From Marinobacterium litorale DSM 23545 (GTDB lineage Bacteria > Pseudomonadota > Gammaproteobacteria > Pseudomonadales > Balneatricaceae), in contig NZ_AUAZ01000017.1 of the NCBI RefSeq assembly GCF_000428985.1, positions 1-64,000 of the forward strand: a stretch of DNA of 64,000 nt. The letters are read 5' to 3'. Under the pieces are notes generated by a model, which searched no databases, had not been told where the DNA came from, and was given only the letters and a program-made list of their open reading frames with translations. Made by a program: the position numbers and the translations under genes. Within the stretch, counting starts at the first letter, position 1. Each line of letters opens with the position of its first letter. This document shows positions 53,886-62,195 of the stretch, one piece after another.

Positions 53886-54398
53886 TTACCTCAATAACAG
53901 GTTGGCAATGAGTCGAGTGTTAATCAACTCAATTTCATCTTTGAAGTCACTGTTTATTTTCTCGATGGTTTCCAATGTTATACGGACTTCATCAGCTGAT
54001 TTGTGTTTGCGAATTTGCTCAGGAATACCTGGGTGAATATTCTCAGGAAAAAGGGCCAGCATATCACCAGCCGTACCACATTTCCTTAAACCCATCAGCA
54101 GGTAAGTAAATACTGCGTTTTCTTCCTTGTCTATTTCTTCATCGTATTTTTTAACCATTTCACGAAACTCCCCATGCAGCGAATACGCCAATAAAGGAGC
54201 CGGTTTACTAACGGATAAACTGGAATGTGAATAGACATTTTTATCGAAATAGAAGCAGTTAAAGCCATTATTATCAGGGTTTCTGATAATAAATTCTTCT
54301 ATTTGTTGTTGGTAAAACTGACGAGAAGGGGAGAAGATGAAATTTACTATTTCGTTAATGACGTTATTACGCCACCGTTGCAACTCTTCCTTGCGCAT
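53886..54398 (-). CDS. phage hypothetical protein between helicase and polymerase
   Basis: The 170-residue protein starts MRKEELQRWRNNVINEI, with GGAG 9 nt upstream, inside the helicase 3' end. It is helical and charged. Its location matches that of a small gene between gp37 and gp39 in N4-like phages. Function unknown. Confidence 0.55.
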   Translation of the reverse strand: MRKEELQRWRNNVINEIVNFIFSPSRQFYQQQIEEFIIRNPDNNGFNCFYFDKNVYSHSSLSVSKPAPLLAYSLHGEFREMVKKYDEEIDKEENAVFTYLLMGLRKCGTAGDMLALFPENIHPGIPEQIRKHKSADEVRITLETIEKINSDFKDEIELINTRLIANLLLR

Positions 54399-55662
54399 TT
54401 TGAATAGCTCCGTATTTAGGAGGTAATGCCCCATAGAGCACTACCTGTTCAGAAGCACGAGAAAACGCAACATACAGCATTCGGGCAACGTCTGACTGGA
54501 TGTTGCATTGGCCAATATCACTCAGATCAATGAATACCCGGTCATACGTAGAACCCTGGCTTTTGTGAACCGTGGATGCGTAAGGCGGTCGTAGATCCCC
54601 CCAGTTTTCCTTGATGTCAAAAAAGGTTTTCCAGTTTTTCTCTTTCGCTAACTGCTTGAGAAAAGCACGGACCTGTAGTTGATTATCAGGAACAAACAGC
54701 TGAACCTTTTCATCCAACTCAATGTAGCGTCCTTCGATTCCAGCCTGCTCAATGGTTCCAGTCACATCCGTCACGATACCGCTGGCATCTGTGGCGTACT
54801 TGGTACCGGATCGCGTCATGATGGGTTTATTGGTAACAACCCGTTCACCTTCTTTAAAGTGACCGTGCTGACCGTTAATCATGCGGGCATAGTCGTTGTA
54901 TTGGATTACGCGATCATTCTGCCAAGCCAGGATTCGCGCTGCGTTACCGTGAGTTAACTGGCTCGCAGTAAAGTGGTGATTGATCATCTGCTGAAAGGTA
55001 GCGCCATCTACATGGATCACCTTATCGTCAGTAAGCCCAATGCTCGGGAACGTCAGGGTATCAACCGCATGGCGGTATTCCAGGGACACCTGCTGAACAG
55101 TACCCATGTTGCGCATGATCTGGGTTAACTTGGCCGTGCGCAGCCCCTCAGTGAAGATAGGAGGCGTTGGCTCATAAATAGATGCCAACTGGAAAGGGTC
55201 ACCAATCCAGATAATCTTGCAACGAAGTGTCCCTTCACGAACCTCTTTAATCAGGTTGCTATCTGCGAAGCTCGCTTCATCGATCAGAATGATTGAGTCT
55301 TCAATAATGTTGTAGTTACGCCCATGAACCAGTTTGGATTTACCGGTTTTACGGTCATTTTCTACTTTCAGGCCCAGGGCTGAATGAATTGTCAGCGCTT
55401 CCTGTCCTGTCAGTTCTGCAATCACCTGTGCTGCTTTACGGGTGGTTGCTGTGGTGATCAGCTCATAGTGCGGCGCATCGATATTGTTGATCAGTGCAAT
55501 GGCCTGCATCTGCTTCTCATACACCTGAAGCATATGGTTGATCATGGTGGACTTACCGGTCCCTGCAGGGCCTTCCACCACCATCTCTGTTTCGCCGGGA
55601 GTCATCAGGAAATCAACGATTTCACTGATAGCGTTTTGTTGTTCGGAATTCAGTGAAATCAT
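54367..55662 (-). CDS. Dda/RecD-like superfamily 1 helicase, N4 gp37-like
   Basis: The 431-residue helicase has Walker A GPAGTGKST (31-39), a Walker B IILIDEAS, ITT-type motif TATTRKAA, an arginine-bearing GDPFQL and the C-terminal STVHKSQGSTYDRVFIDLSD motif, with VAFSRASEQV at the end. This is the signature of Dda/RecD2-type 5'-3' helicases used in phage replication. It overlaps its upstream neighbour by 4 nt (ATGA) and its 3' end overlaps the next gene. Confidence 0.92.
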   Translation of the reverse strand: MISLNSEQQNAISEIVDFLMTPGETEMVVEGPAGTGKSTMINHMLQVYEKQMQAIALINNIDAPHYELITTATTRKAAQVIAELTGQEALTIHSALGLKVENDRKTGKSKLVHGRNYNIIEDSIILIDEASFADSNLIKEVREGTLRCKIIWIGDPFQLASIYEPTPPIFTEGLRTAKLTQIMRNMGTVQQVSLEYRHAVDTLTFPSIGLTDDKVIHVDGATFQQMINHHFTASQLTHGNAARILAWQNDRVIQYNDYARMINGQHGHFKEGERVVTNKPIMTRSGTKYATDASGIVTDVTGTIEQAGIEGRYIELDEKVQLFVPDNQLQVRAFLKQLAKEKNWKTFFDIKENWGDLRPPYASTVHKSQGSTYDRVFIDLSDIGQCNIQSDVARMLYVAFSRASEQVVLYGALPPKYGAIQNAQGRVATVA

Positions 55663-55970
55663 GCGACTTTTCCTTCAGGACTCAGGTCCACTTCAGAAGA
55701 GGGGACCCCTAATAGATGGGCGGTTTTTAGGCGGATATACTCTTCATGCGAGATGAAGGTAATTTCCATATTTTTACGATCTATTGGCACTATTTTTGGG
55801 TTACCCCAATCAGTTTCGTCATACCCTTCAGCCAGCTCCATTGAAGCAATGAAAGATTGAAAAGCACTGTAGGGAAGGCAAATGGTGCGCTGGTAATCGA
55901 ATTTGATGAGGGCGTAATTGTTCGCCGGAGGCAGCTTCTTACTGTCCGTTACAGTGCTTTTAGCTGGCAT
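55659..55970 (-). CDS. small phage hypothetical protein
   Basis: The 103-residue protein (start MPAKSTVTDSKKLPP behind GAGG) is beta-rich: NYALIKFDYQRTICLPYSAF and MEITFISHEEYIRL. It is coupled to the helicase by an ATGA overlap. Not recognised. Confidence 0.6.
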   Translation of the reverse strand: MPAKSTVTDSKKLPPANNYALIKFDYQRTICLPYSAFQSFIASMELAEGYDETDWGNPKIVPIDRKNMEITFISHEEYIRLKTAHLLGVPSSEVDLSPEGKVA

Positions 55971-55978
55971 GGTAAACC

Positions 55979-57190
55979 TCAGGTGGGATAGTTAAGAATC
56001 GTACCGAAGGGGTATTCGAAAGACTCGTCTCGACTATGAATAACCCAGATAACAGGGCAACCGGGATTCACGTCATACATACTGAAATAGCCATCAGTAA
56101 AAATCAGCATGACAGTGGGCTGGTTTTCTTTTGCCCATTTAAGTACCGGCTTAATGCTGGTACCTCCTCGACCGTGAAACTCAACAGAACGAAGATCTTC
56201 GCACTCATTGAATTTCTTGATGTCTTTGATGCTTGTATCGAAATCGATGATCGTCATCTTTTCCGGTAGGAACTCATCTTTGATACCCTGGCACTCTGAT
56301 ATGAAATCAGTGAACTGCTCATCAGTTACAGAACCAGAAGTATCCACCGCAATGGTGATATCGGTCATTGCTTCACTGTACTGGCTCGGCAGATAGTGAT
56401 CCGGGAAAAAGCGACGGTTAGGTCGCTTAAACGTAAAATCGTTTTTTGCAAAACCAGAGACATAGTTACGAAGTATCTGGTTCCAAGGCAGTTTAGGATT
56501 GGTCAGATTTTCAATCATAATGCCGACTTCGCCTGGAATATGACCAGGGTCTTCATTCTGCATTCGTGATTGGGTAGCAGCTTTGATCAAAATACCGTTT
56601 ACTTCTTCTTCAACGGCTTTTGCTTCTTCCGGTGACATGGACTCAAACGGATCCATGATATCCCCATCCGAGCTACCAGGTGTCCATACACCTTGGTCAT
56701 TACCTTGGCCTGATCCATTAGGTTCAGGTTTATTGCCTGCACCTCCATTCTGTTCCTGTTCTTTCTTCAGGATGTCATAGACTTCTTCAGTGGATTTACC
56801 CAGGAAGTCCATGTTGCAGGGGCGGCCTTCAGGTACGTCGTATCCTGAATTTTTCAGCATGGTATTGATCACATGATCCGCTGCGATATTCCACAGTTGA
56901 TGATCACGGTCACCTTTACGGAACAGGTGCTTAAAGGCCACATGCCATGCCTCATGGGCAATGAGCCAGATACGTTGATCGGGACTCAAGTTGATAAAGT
57001 TAGTGGGTTGAATGAACAGGTGCTTCCCATCCGTTGCTCCGCAGCTACCACCGTCCGGTGACAGATCGGGTTTCCAGACCTGCTTCAGGCTGAAAAGAAC
57101 GGTGGAAATGAATACACTGTTGTGCTTACTCATCAGGCCGATTTTGGCCTTATCGAGCTGCTTGGCAAACGGATGAGCCAGACTGGTCAT
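55979..57190 (-). CDS. VWA-like metallopeptidase-domain protein, N4 gp25-like
   Basis: The 403-residue protein has an N-terminal HExxH zinc motif (IAHEAWHVAFKH, His79-Glu80-His83), an acidic/Gly-rich linker (about 145-175) and a C-terminal von Willebrand A-like domain with the metal-ion site ITIAVDTSGSV. It corresponds to the DUF2201-type 'VWA-like plus putative metallopeptidase' proteins that pair with MoxR ATPases, as gp25 pairs with gp24 in N4. It could be a chelatase-like or chaperone partner of the ATPase; the phage role is unproven. Confidence 0.88.
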   Translation of the reverse strand: MTSLAHPFAKQLDKAKIGLMSKHNSVFISTVLFSLKQVWKPDLSPDGGSCGATDGKHLFIQPTNFINLSPDQRIWLIAHEAWHVAFKHLFRKGDRDHQLWNIAADHVINTMLKNSGYDVPEGRPCNMDFLGKSTEEVYDILKKEQEQNGGAGNKPEPNGSGQGNDQGVWTPGSSDGDIMDPFESMSPEEAKAVEEEVNGILIKAATQSRMQNEDPGHIPGEVGIMIENLTNPKLPWNQILRNYVSGFAKNDFTFKRPNRRFFPDHYLPSQYSEAMTDITIAVDTSGSVTDEQFTDFISECQGIKDEFLPEKMTIIDFDTSIKDIKKFNECEDLRSVEFHGRGGTSIKPVLKWAKENQPTVMLIFTDGYFSMYDVNPGCPVIWVIHSRDESFEYPFGTILNYPT

Positions 57191-57191
57191 A

Positions 57192-57674
57192 TCAGGTTCC
57201 TGTTGGATTTAAGAGTTTGATAGCCTTCCAATTTTTATGGAGGTCAATTTGCTCTTTGGTAAATGGAGGGCAATGAAGTTCATCCTGCGCTTTTAGGATG
57301 TGACTTTTAAGTTCACTGTGGTTTTCAATATTCGACAAAAGAAACTCAATATTGAGTTTATTATCGTCCTCTGTAACATGGCGCAGGCGAGTTGTTCCAT
57401 CTGGATTTAATCGAAAACACTCTGCACCAGCGTTATAGTCATCCCCTCGCCCCCATGAACGGTCATACGGAATACCTGCTGCTTGAAAGTCTTCTTCGAT
57501 GTCTAAACAACCGTAGTTAACTTCTGAGTATTCAAGAAGAAGAACAGTTACCCCTTCTGAATTAATCATTTCATCTTCTTCTTCAGCATCAGTAAGTAAA
57601 GAAGGGTCAATTTCCTTAACCCTTTCTTTACAGACCGCAGGGAAATTAAGTTGAACCCAGGTTCGATCTCCCAT
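57192..57674 (-). CDS. phage hypothetical protein between the MoxR and VWA genes
   Basis: The 160-residue acidic protein starts MGDRTWVQLNFPAVCKERV. VLLLEYSEVNYGCLDIEEDFQ, AGIPYDRSWGRGDDYNAG and a middle FRLNPDGTTRL suggest an alpha/beta fold found in other phage hypotheticals. Its ribosome site (GGGGGG) and start are enclosed by a hairpin that contains the moxR stop. Inserted between the usual gp24/gp25 pair. Confidence 0.6.
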   Translation of the reverse strand: MGDRTWVQLNFPAVCKERVKEIDPSLLTDAEEEDEMINSEGVTVLLLEYSEVNYGCLDIEEDFQAAGIPYDRSWGRGDDYNAGAECFRLNPDGTTRLRHVTEDDNKLNIEFLLSNIENHSELKSHILKAQDELHCPPFTKEQIDLHKNWKAIKLLNPTGT

Positions 57675-57675
57675 A

Positions 57676-57702
57676 GCAGAACCCCCCTTAGAGGAGTTCT
57701 GC
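57676..57702 (-). promoter_or_regulatory. hairpin enclosing the moxR stop and next gene's ribosome site
   Basis: GCAGAACTCC pairs with GGGGTTCTGC on the minus strand (10 bp, one G-U) around a 7-nt loop holding the end of the moxR stop codon. The 3' arm contains the G-rich ribosome site 2-10 nt before the next ATG (57674), so translating ribosomes on moxR would be needed to open it. Confidence 0.6.
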
Positions 57703-58734
57703 GGCAGTGGAGGCGATCCAGGTGCGTACCGGAGCAGACTGCATCAGTTCACGTTTACGGCGTACGATGTCACGCAGGGTCAGTACCTGGAATTCAGCCG
57801 GCGCACGGTTCAGGAAGGCCATGGCTTTATCGATGGTTTTATCATCCACCTTGTCGGCAATGGTTCCAGAAAGGGCGAAGTACACGCTGGGTTCACTGGG
57901 CAGCTGAACGCCATTCGGGTTCTGGCAGATTTGTTCAAAAGTCAGAAGGTCTTTATAGACCTTGCAGTAACCGATGAACTCATTGGCCATACCTTCAGAG
58001 ATCAAACCAGACAGCAGCGGCATATCACTCATGGAGATATCTGTCATTGGCTTGATGACATTGGAAGTAAACTCCCAGGTACGAGGGCAGGCAAAGGTGC
58101 GGTCATTGTGCTGAGGATCAAACTTGTGAAGGTTTTCGCCTTTGTAGTTGATGAACGCACAAATACGATGATCCACACCATTACGAGATGCCCAGTCAAT
58201 CCAACCTTTCGGATCGATATCAATCGTAATGTGGCCCAGACGTGACTGCATGGCAGTACCCTGTCGATTCACAATGGCACCATCGGTACCCAGGTTACCT
58301 GCAGCAACTATCGCTACGTTTTCATGTAGATCATGTTGACCTACCTGACGATCCAGGATCAGCTTGTATGCAGCTGCTTGGGTCGCGATTGAAGCGGAGT
58401 TGAACTCATCCAGAAAAAGGAGCCAGCCTTTCTTGCCTTTAGGCAGGGTGTCGCCTTTAAGGGGGAAGGTGCTCATGGGTGCATAAGAAGCCCGCTTACC
58501 CAGGTTCTGCTCATCAACCACAACTTCGTTAACGGTAGGAAATCCGAGTAGATCAGTCGGATCACACTGGCTCAAACGCATGTCGATCAGCTGAAGCTCA
58601 TATTCATCAGCGATCTGTTTAACGATAGAAGATTTCCCGATACCTGGGGAACCAGTAACCATCGGCACAACGCCAGCACGGATGTAGTGGGAAATGATAG
58701 ATACAGCTTGGGTAGGGCTCACGGTGTTAGCCAT
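57688..58734 (-). CDS. MoxR-family AAA+ ATPase, N4 gp24-like
   Basis: The 348-residue ATPase has Walker A GSPGIGKSS (28-36), Walker B LLFLDEFNSA (about 103-112) and the MoxR-type arginine region VNRQGTAMQSRLGH. MoxR proteins act as chaperone-like ATPases with VWA partners, here probably the protein encoded at 55979-57190. The same ATPase-VWA pair is conserved in N4-like phages. GGAG precedes the ATG. Confidence 0.9.
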   Translation of the reverse strand: MANTVSPTQAVSIISHYIRAGVVPMVTGSPGIGKSSIVKQIADEYELQLIDMRLSQCDPTDLLGFPTVNEVVVDEQNLGKRASYAPMSTFPLKGDTLPKGKKGWLLFLDEFNSASIATQAAAYKLILDRQVGQHDLHENVAIVAAGNLGTDGAIVNRQGTAMQSRLGHITIDIDPKGWIDWASRNGVDHRICAFINYKGENLHKFDPQHNDRTFACPRTWEFTSNVIKPMTDISMSDMPLLSGLISEGMANEFIGYCKVYKDLLTFEQICQNPNGVQLPSEPSVYFALSGTIADKVDDKTIDKAMAFLNRAPAEFQVLTLRDIVRRKRELMQSAPVRTWIASTAAELL

Positions 58735-58798
58735 GGATAGTTCTCCAAAAAGGTAATCGGAATGAAATCAGAAAAAGTTTGTTTGTAGCTGGACAGCA

Positions 58799-58814
58799 CG
58801 CGCCGGAGGGCGCG
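58799..58814 (-). promoter_or_regulatory. conserved phage hairpin, copy 2
   Basis: On the minus strand TTAG is followed by CGCGCC-CTCC-GGCGCG-T, 4 nt after the stop of the upstream gene and 65 nt ahead of the moxR ATG. Confidence 0.65.
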
Positions 58815-58818
58815 CTAA

Positions 58819-59109
58819 TCAGTTGAAGGCGTTGAGACGGTCTTGCAGGTCATCAGCCAATGCCATGGCTTCTTCGCGTTCTTCCTCGAATTCAAGGCAG
58901 TTGATGGCGCACCGGTAGTCTTCCAGTACGTAAGTTGCTGATTTCTTCAGCTCATCATTCAGATCGAGAACGTGACGGACGTTATCACGATAGCACCGAA
59001 ACAGGCCTTGAGTGGCGGCCAACTCATGTTTGGTAATTGAAAGCGTGGTAAGGGCCTGAGCCAGGGCTTCTTTGAGATCCTGGATCTCACTATCAAGTTG
59101 GGCGGTCAT
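58819..59109 (-). CDS. small coiled-coil phage protein
   Basis: The 96-residue protein is almost wholly helical, with heptad-like stretches (LDSEIQDLKEALAQALTTL and EEEREEAMALADDLQDRL). AGGAAATAAC precedes the ATG. Function unknown. Confidence 0.6.
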   Translation of the reverse strand: MTAQLDSEIQDLKEALAQALTTLSITKHELAATQGLFRCYRDNVRHVLDLNDELKKSATYVLEDYRCAINCLEFEEEREEAMALADDLQDRLNAFN

Positions 59110-59110
59110 G

Positions 59111-59326
59111 TTATTTCCTTTTTAAATTAGCCTCCTCAGCGGCTTTACGCTCCTTAACTCGACGCTCAATGATGCGTGCAACATATACGGCGTAGTAGAC
59201 GACAAGGTAAATGCTGGCGAGGGATAAAAGTACATGAAGTACAACGCTCCCCATAACTGCCTGGGTTGCGTAAATACTGGTAACGGTTAGATAGAACACG
59301 CACAAGGCGATAGCGATCATTCTCAT
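59111..59326 (-). CDS. two-helix membrane protein
   Basis: The 71-residue protein has two hydrophobic segments (about 2-22 and 26-48) and a strongly basic C-terminal tail (RRVKERKAAEE). Its ATG overlaps the upstream stop by 4 nt. Shape recalls small phage inner-membrane proteins; function not assigned. Confidence 0.55.
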   Translation of the reverse strand: MRMIAIALCVFYLTVTSIYATQAVMGSVVLHVLLSLASIYLVVYYAVYVARIIERRVKERKAAEEANLKRK

Positions 59327-59658
59327 GCGTTCGTACCTACTACTTTAGGTGCAGTTTTGCGCCGTTGGGTTTTCTTTTGAGCTTTAGGTGGCTCAACTTC
59401 TTCAAGTAGATGCAGGCGGTCCATTTCACCTGTTACAGGTTTAACTCCAGAGATCTCATCCCAGGACCAATCGAAATTGGCTGTGCGACCGTTACTCAGC
59501 AGTGCGATAAAGTCAGCGCCCATCTTCATAAAGAGCTGACTACCTCGACGGTAGAGTTTTAGCTGACGATAACGGCCACCTTTACGGATAATGATTTGGG
59601 CATCTTCTAAACCCTCACGAGTAAACAGACCCTTACCGGGTTGGTAGTTACTCGACAT
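59323..59658 (-). CDS. phage hypothetical protein with basic tail
   Basis: The 111-residue protein is beta-rich in the first 75 residues (GGRYRQLKLYRRGSQLFMKMG) with a basic C-terminal tail (KAQKKTQRRKTAPK) that could bind nucleic acid. Not recognised. Confidence 0.55.
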   Translation of the reverse strand: MSSNYQPGKGLFTREGLEDAQIIIRKGGRYRQLKLYRRGSQLFMKMGADFIALLSNGRTANFDWSWDEISGVKPVTGEMDRLHLLEEVEPPKAQKKTQRRKTAPKVVGTNA

Positions 59659-59664
59659 ACGACC

Positions 59665-59961
59665 TCAGTGAACAATGTTCTCTTGTTGCTCCTCTTTACA
59701 GAGAAGCATGTTAATGATGCTCATGTTGAAGCCGCTGTTTTCTAGATAGGGATGAGCTTTCATGAGTTCGTTAAACGCCATAGTGGCTGAGACAACATCA
59801 GTAATAGGTAAACCTGTACCCAGTCTTTGAATGGCACCGATTACACAGTTGGGCTTTTCAGCTTGAACCATCTCAATGGCTTGGGTTATTGATTCAGCAG
59901 TGTATTCGTAAGAAATAAAACTGGTGTCAGTTTCCTTTAGGTAGATCATGTAGTGGTGCAT
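59665..59961 (-). CDS. small phage hypothetical protein
   Basis: The 98-residue protein starts MHHYMIYLKETDTSF behind AGGAGATATC. Alternating strands and helices (YEYTAESITQAIEMVQ) recall small alpha/beta phage proteins. Function unknown. Confidence 0.55.
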   Translation of the reverse strand: MHHYMIYLKETDTSFISYEYTAESITQAIEMVQAEKPNCVIGAIQRLGTGLPITDVVSATMAFNELMKAHPYLENSGFNMSIINMLLCKEEQQENIVH

Positions 59962-59969
59962 GATATCTC

Positions 59970-60176
59970 CTAGTGAAGCGTCTTAATCTGCTTCTCCAGC
60001 TCACTCAGAAGCGTGTTGTGGTAAACCGAAAGGGCGGCTTGCACCTTGTTGACCGGTGCATCTACCAGGATCTGGTTTGCCTCATGAAGGGCTTCTTCCA
60101 GACTATCCTTAGTAGAGAAAATAGGGCGTTTGTTGCGCTTGAGTACTTCAAGCACAAGAGTGTTTTCTTCAGCCAT
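59970..60176 (-). CDS. small phage hypothetical protein
   Basis: The 68-residue helical protein starts MAEENTLVLEVLKRNKRPIF, preceded by AAGGAGCC. It is the first gene of the leftward unit downstream of the RNAP2 terminator. Confidence 0.55.
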   Translation of the reverse strand: MAEENTLVLEVLKRNKRPIFSTKDSLEEALHEANQILVDAPVNKVQAALSVYHNTLLSELEKQIKTLH

Positions 60177-60263
60177 ACTGGCTCCTTAAAAGGGGATTTA
60201 ACCTATCGGCTGTATATCGCCAATAAATGGAAAATTCGTAAAGTTAGTATATCGGTATGAGTT

Positions 60264-60282
60264 CTTGGAGAAGTTCTCCAAG
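60264..60282. promoter_or_regulatory. 19-bp perfect dyad
   Basis: CTTGGAGAA and TTCTCCAAG flank a single G. It lies in the 195-nt gap between RNAP2 and the 59970-60176 gene, about 88 nt ahead of that gene's start. Possible operator or RNA hairpin. Confidence 0.5.
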
Positions 60283-60295
60283 ACACGTTCAGGAA

Positions 60296-60312
60296 GGGTG
60301 CCGGAGGCACCC
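60296..60312 (-). promoter_or_regulatory. conserved phage hairpin, copy 3
   Basis: On the minus strand TAAATAAG is followed by GGGTGCC-TCC-GGCACCC-T. It lies between the RNAP2 terminator and the next gene, about 120 nt ahead of that gene. Confidence 0.65.
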
Positions 60313-60331
60313 CTTATTTAACTGGAATCAG

Positions 60332-60365
60332 AAAAAATAAAGGCCCATCCCCGAAGGGATAGGCC
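60332..60365 (-). terminator. intrinsic terminator after RNAP2
   Basis: A 10-bp stem (GGCCTATCCC / GGGATGGGCC, one G-U) is capped by a TTCG tetraloop and followed by TTTATTTTTT. It begins 7 nt after the RNAP2 stop and separates RNAP1/RNAP2 from the downstream genes. Confidence 0.93.
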
Positions 60366-60371
60366 AGTTGA

Positions 60372-61610
60372 TCAAGATAGAGCGTAGTTACTCTGACGGA
60401 TCAAAGTAGAAAGGCTATTGGATCGTTTCTGGATGGGTACTGGCTCACCGAATACTTGAGTCAGTAGGTCTTCCAGTATGTTGCTATCAGCCAATTCTGC
60501 GAGAATATCAATATAGGTCTGACGCAGCGCATTGCAGTTGTTCGCGTGACACTTGAACTCATCGTGTACGCAAATGATAGGGAATGGTTTGTGGTTTAGG
60601 GAGGCTTCAATTACTTCTTTCAGCTGAAGCAGTTGATCATTGGTATATCCACCTACAGTGAGTCGATCCAGTGTTTCCACATGAACCAGTGACATGAACT
60701 TGGATCGATCGATCGGCATGGGCTGGCTACAGTTACGCTCTTCCAGAACGCGCTCAATGAAGGTCAATGCTCCTTTCAACTGATCCGGATTGTAGTTACA
60801 GCGGCGGTTCATTTCTCGTACCACCATGCCATCAACTGAGTGAGTCAGGTTGGCTGCGTTAGACAGACCATCCTTTACCGGCTCACCAATCTTGGCTTGG
60901 TATTCATTGGTAGAGAGGTTCTCATAGAACCGATGAGTGAACTGAGCATGATCCAGCTCATCCACTTCGATCTCCACATCAAAGGCATACTTCACCTTAC
61001 AGCGTGCTTTGAAGCCATCCGGAAGTGTCCACTCGTGTGCTCGAGCATCGCGATCCCATGACGCCAGGAATGTGTCCATCACGTCTACAGCGCCTGGAGC
61101 CACGATGTACTGGGCCTCATAGAACTTCTCCAGCTCAACAGTATCCTCACCAAAGATCTCCTTGGGCTTGGCTCTGGAGCCATAGAAATGGCACATCTGA
61201 GCAGATTTAACCTCGCTACGCTCAGGTGCTACTGAGATTCCTTCTTTGATCAGGAGCTGGTTCATGGTGTCGGTACAGGTGGAATACATATCAGCCCGTA
61301 CACTCGGATCGACAAGGCCTGTGTTCTTGGCTGTCTCTTCGCAGCCAATCATCACAGCCATGAACTGTAGACCACTGGAGCAACTGTCAAAGCCCACCAG
61401 ATGGCCAGAAGGTTTACCAGCCTGTGCATCACGAATAGCCATGACAGCAGCTAGAAACAGGGGAGGCTTATCTGCTTGATCCACCAGCATTTCCAGCTGG
61501 TTCATATTATCTTTCACCCACTGAATGCGGGTTTCGAACAGCTCTTTATCCATGCCGAAGTGGTTGGCGGCATCGATCATTAGGTACTGATAGCCAGTGA
61601 ATGTCTGCAC
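60372..61610 (-). CDS. N4-type RNA polymerase II subunit RNAP2 (catalytic C-terminal half of a T7-like RNAP)
   Basis: The 412-residue protein has the single-subunit RNA polymerase catalytic motifs: motif A GFDSCSSGLQ with Asp75, motif B RSEVKSAQMCHFYGS with Arg131, Lys135 and Tyr143, and motif C CVHDEFK with Asp350. The family block LTHSVDG is also present. It corresponds to about residues 530-883 of T7 RNAP. The N-terminal half is encoded separately upstream, the arrangement unique to N4-like phages, where the heterodimer transcribes middle genes. It starts with GTG behind GGAG. N4's large subunit is about 40 kDa, consistent with this size. Confidence 0.92.
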   Translation of the reverse strand: MQTFTGYQYLMIDAANHFGMDKELFETRIQWVKDNMNQLEMLVDQADKPPLFLAAVMAIRDAQAGKPSGHLVGFDSCSSGLQFMAVMIGCEETAKNTGLVDPSVRADMYSTCTDTMNQLLIKEGISVAPERSEVKSAQMCHFYGSRAKPKEIFGEDTVELEKFYEAQYIVAPGAVDVMDTFLASWDRDARAHEWTLPDGFKARCKVKYAFDVEIEVDELDHAQFTHRFYENLSTNEYQAKIGEPVKDGLSNAANLTHSVDGMVVREMNRRCNYNPDQLKGALTFIERVLEERNCSQPMPIDRSKFMSLVHVETLDRLTVGGYTNDQLLQLKEVIEASLNHKPFPIICVHDEFKCHANNCNALRQTYIDILAELADSNILEDLLTQVFGEPVPIQKRSNSLSTLIRQSNYALS

Positions 61611-61612
61611 GA

Positions 61613-61795
61613 TTATTCTCCAGTTATTAATTTTTCAACTTTGCGAATTTTTATCTGTTCTTCTATTTTGGCTAAACGCTTTTCTGTAGCTTTTCGTTGA
61701 TGAGTGTAATATTCAAACTCATCTTTTAGATCTTGGAATAACGCTTTCTCTTTTTTTAATTCATCCAACGTCATCTCGGACAAAGGGACAGACAT
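61613..61795 (-). CDS. small coiled-coil protein between RNAP1 and RNAP2
   Basis: The 60-residue charged protein is one long helix (LDELKKEKALFQDLKDEF, then TEKRLAKIEEQIKIRK). Its stop is 2 nt ahead of the RNAP2 start. In N4 no such gene is expected between the two subunits. Function unknown. Confidence 0.6.
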   Translation of the reverse strand: MSVPLSEMTLDELKKEKALFQDLKDEFEYYTHQRKATEKRLAKIEEQIKIRKVEKLITGE

Positions 61796-61819
61796 ATAAC
61801 CTCCTAAGAGGCTATTGCC

Positions 61820-62194
61820 TCAACTGAATAGAGATACTTTAGGTGGAGTATATTCGGATGTGCTTTTTAGTTTTCGAGAGGGTTTCATAGGCGGAAGGCC
61901 TAATATCAATCGAGAGGCTTTTCTGTGTTCAATAATATCCTTGTAATGCAGCCACTCATTAGTAACTGGATCTCTCTGCATTTCTCCTTCACGAGCTTGG
62001 AGTTCTTCAATAAACTCTTTTATCCAGAAGTCAGCATAATGATGTTGCCAAGAGTTTTTAGGATAACCTCGACCATAATAGCGATTCAGAGCATTCTGAA
62101 TATGACGGGTTTCCATGGAGTATAAGCCAATAGGGTTTTCATTGCCTTGGTGCCATAAAGGTTCATATCCATCATCAGGGTTTTTAGCAACCAT
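61820..62194 (-). CDS. hypothetical protein between RNAP1 and RNAP2
   Basis: The 124-residue protein starts MVAKNPDDGYEPLWHQGNE with AGGATCC upstream. It has aromatic-rich (NSWQHHYADFWIKEF) and helical segments resembling short hypothetical proteins of N4-like phages. The stop overlaps a 5-bp stem hairpin. Not assigned. Confidence 0.55.
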   Translation of the reverse strand: MVAKNPDDGYEPLWHQGNENPIGLYSMETRHIQNALNRYYGRGYPKNSWQHHYADFWIKEFIEELQAREGEMQRDPVTNEWLHYKDIIEHRKASRLILGLPPMKPSRKLKSTSEYTPPKVSLFS

Positions 62195-62195
62195 A

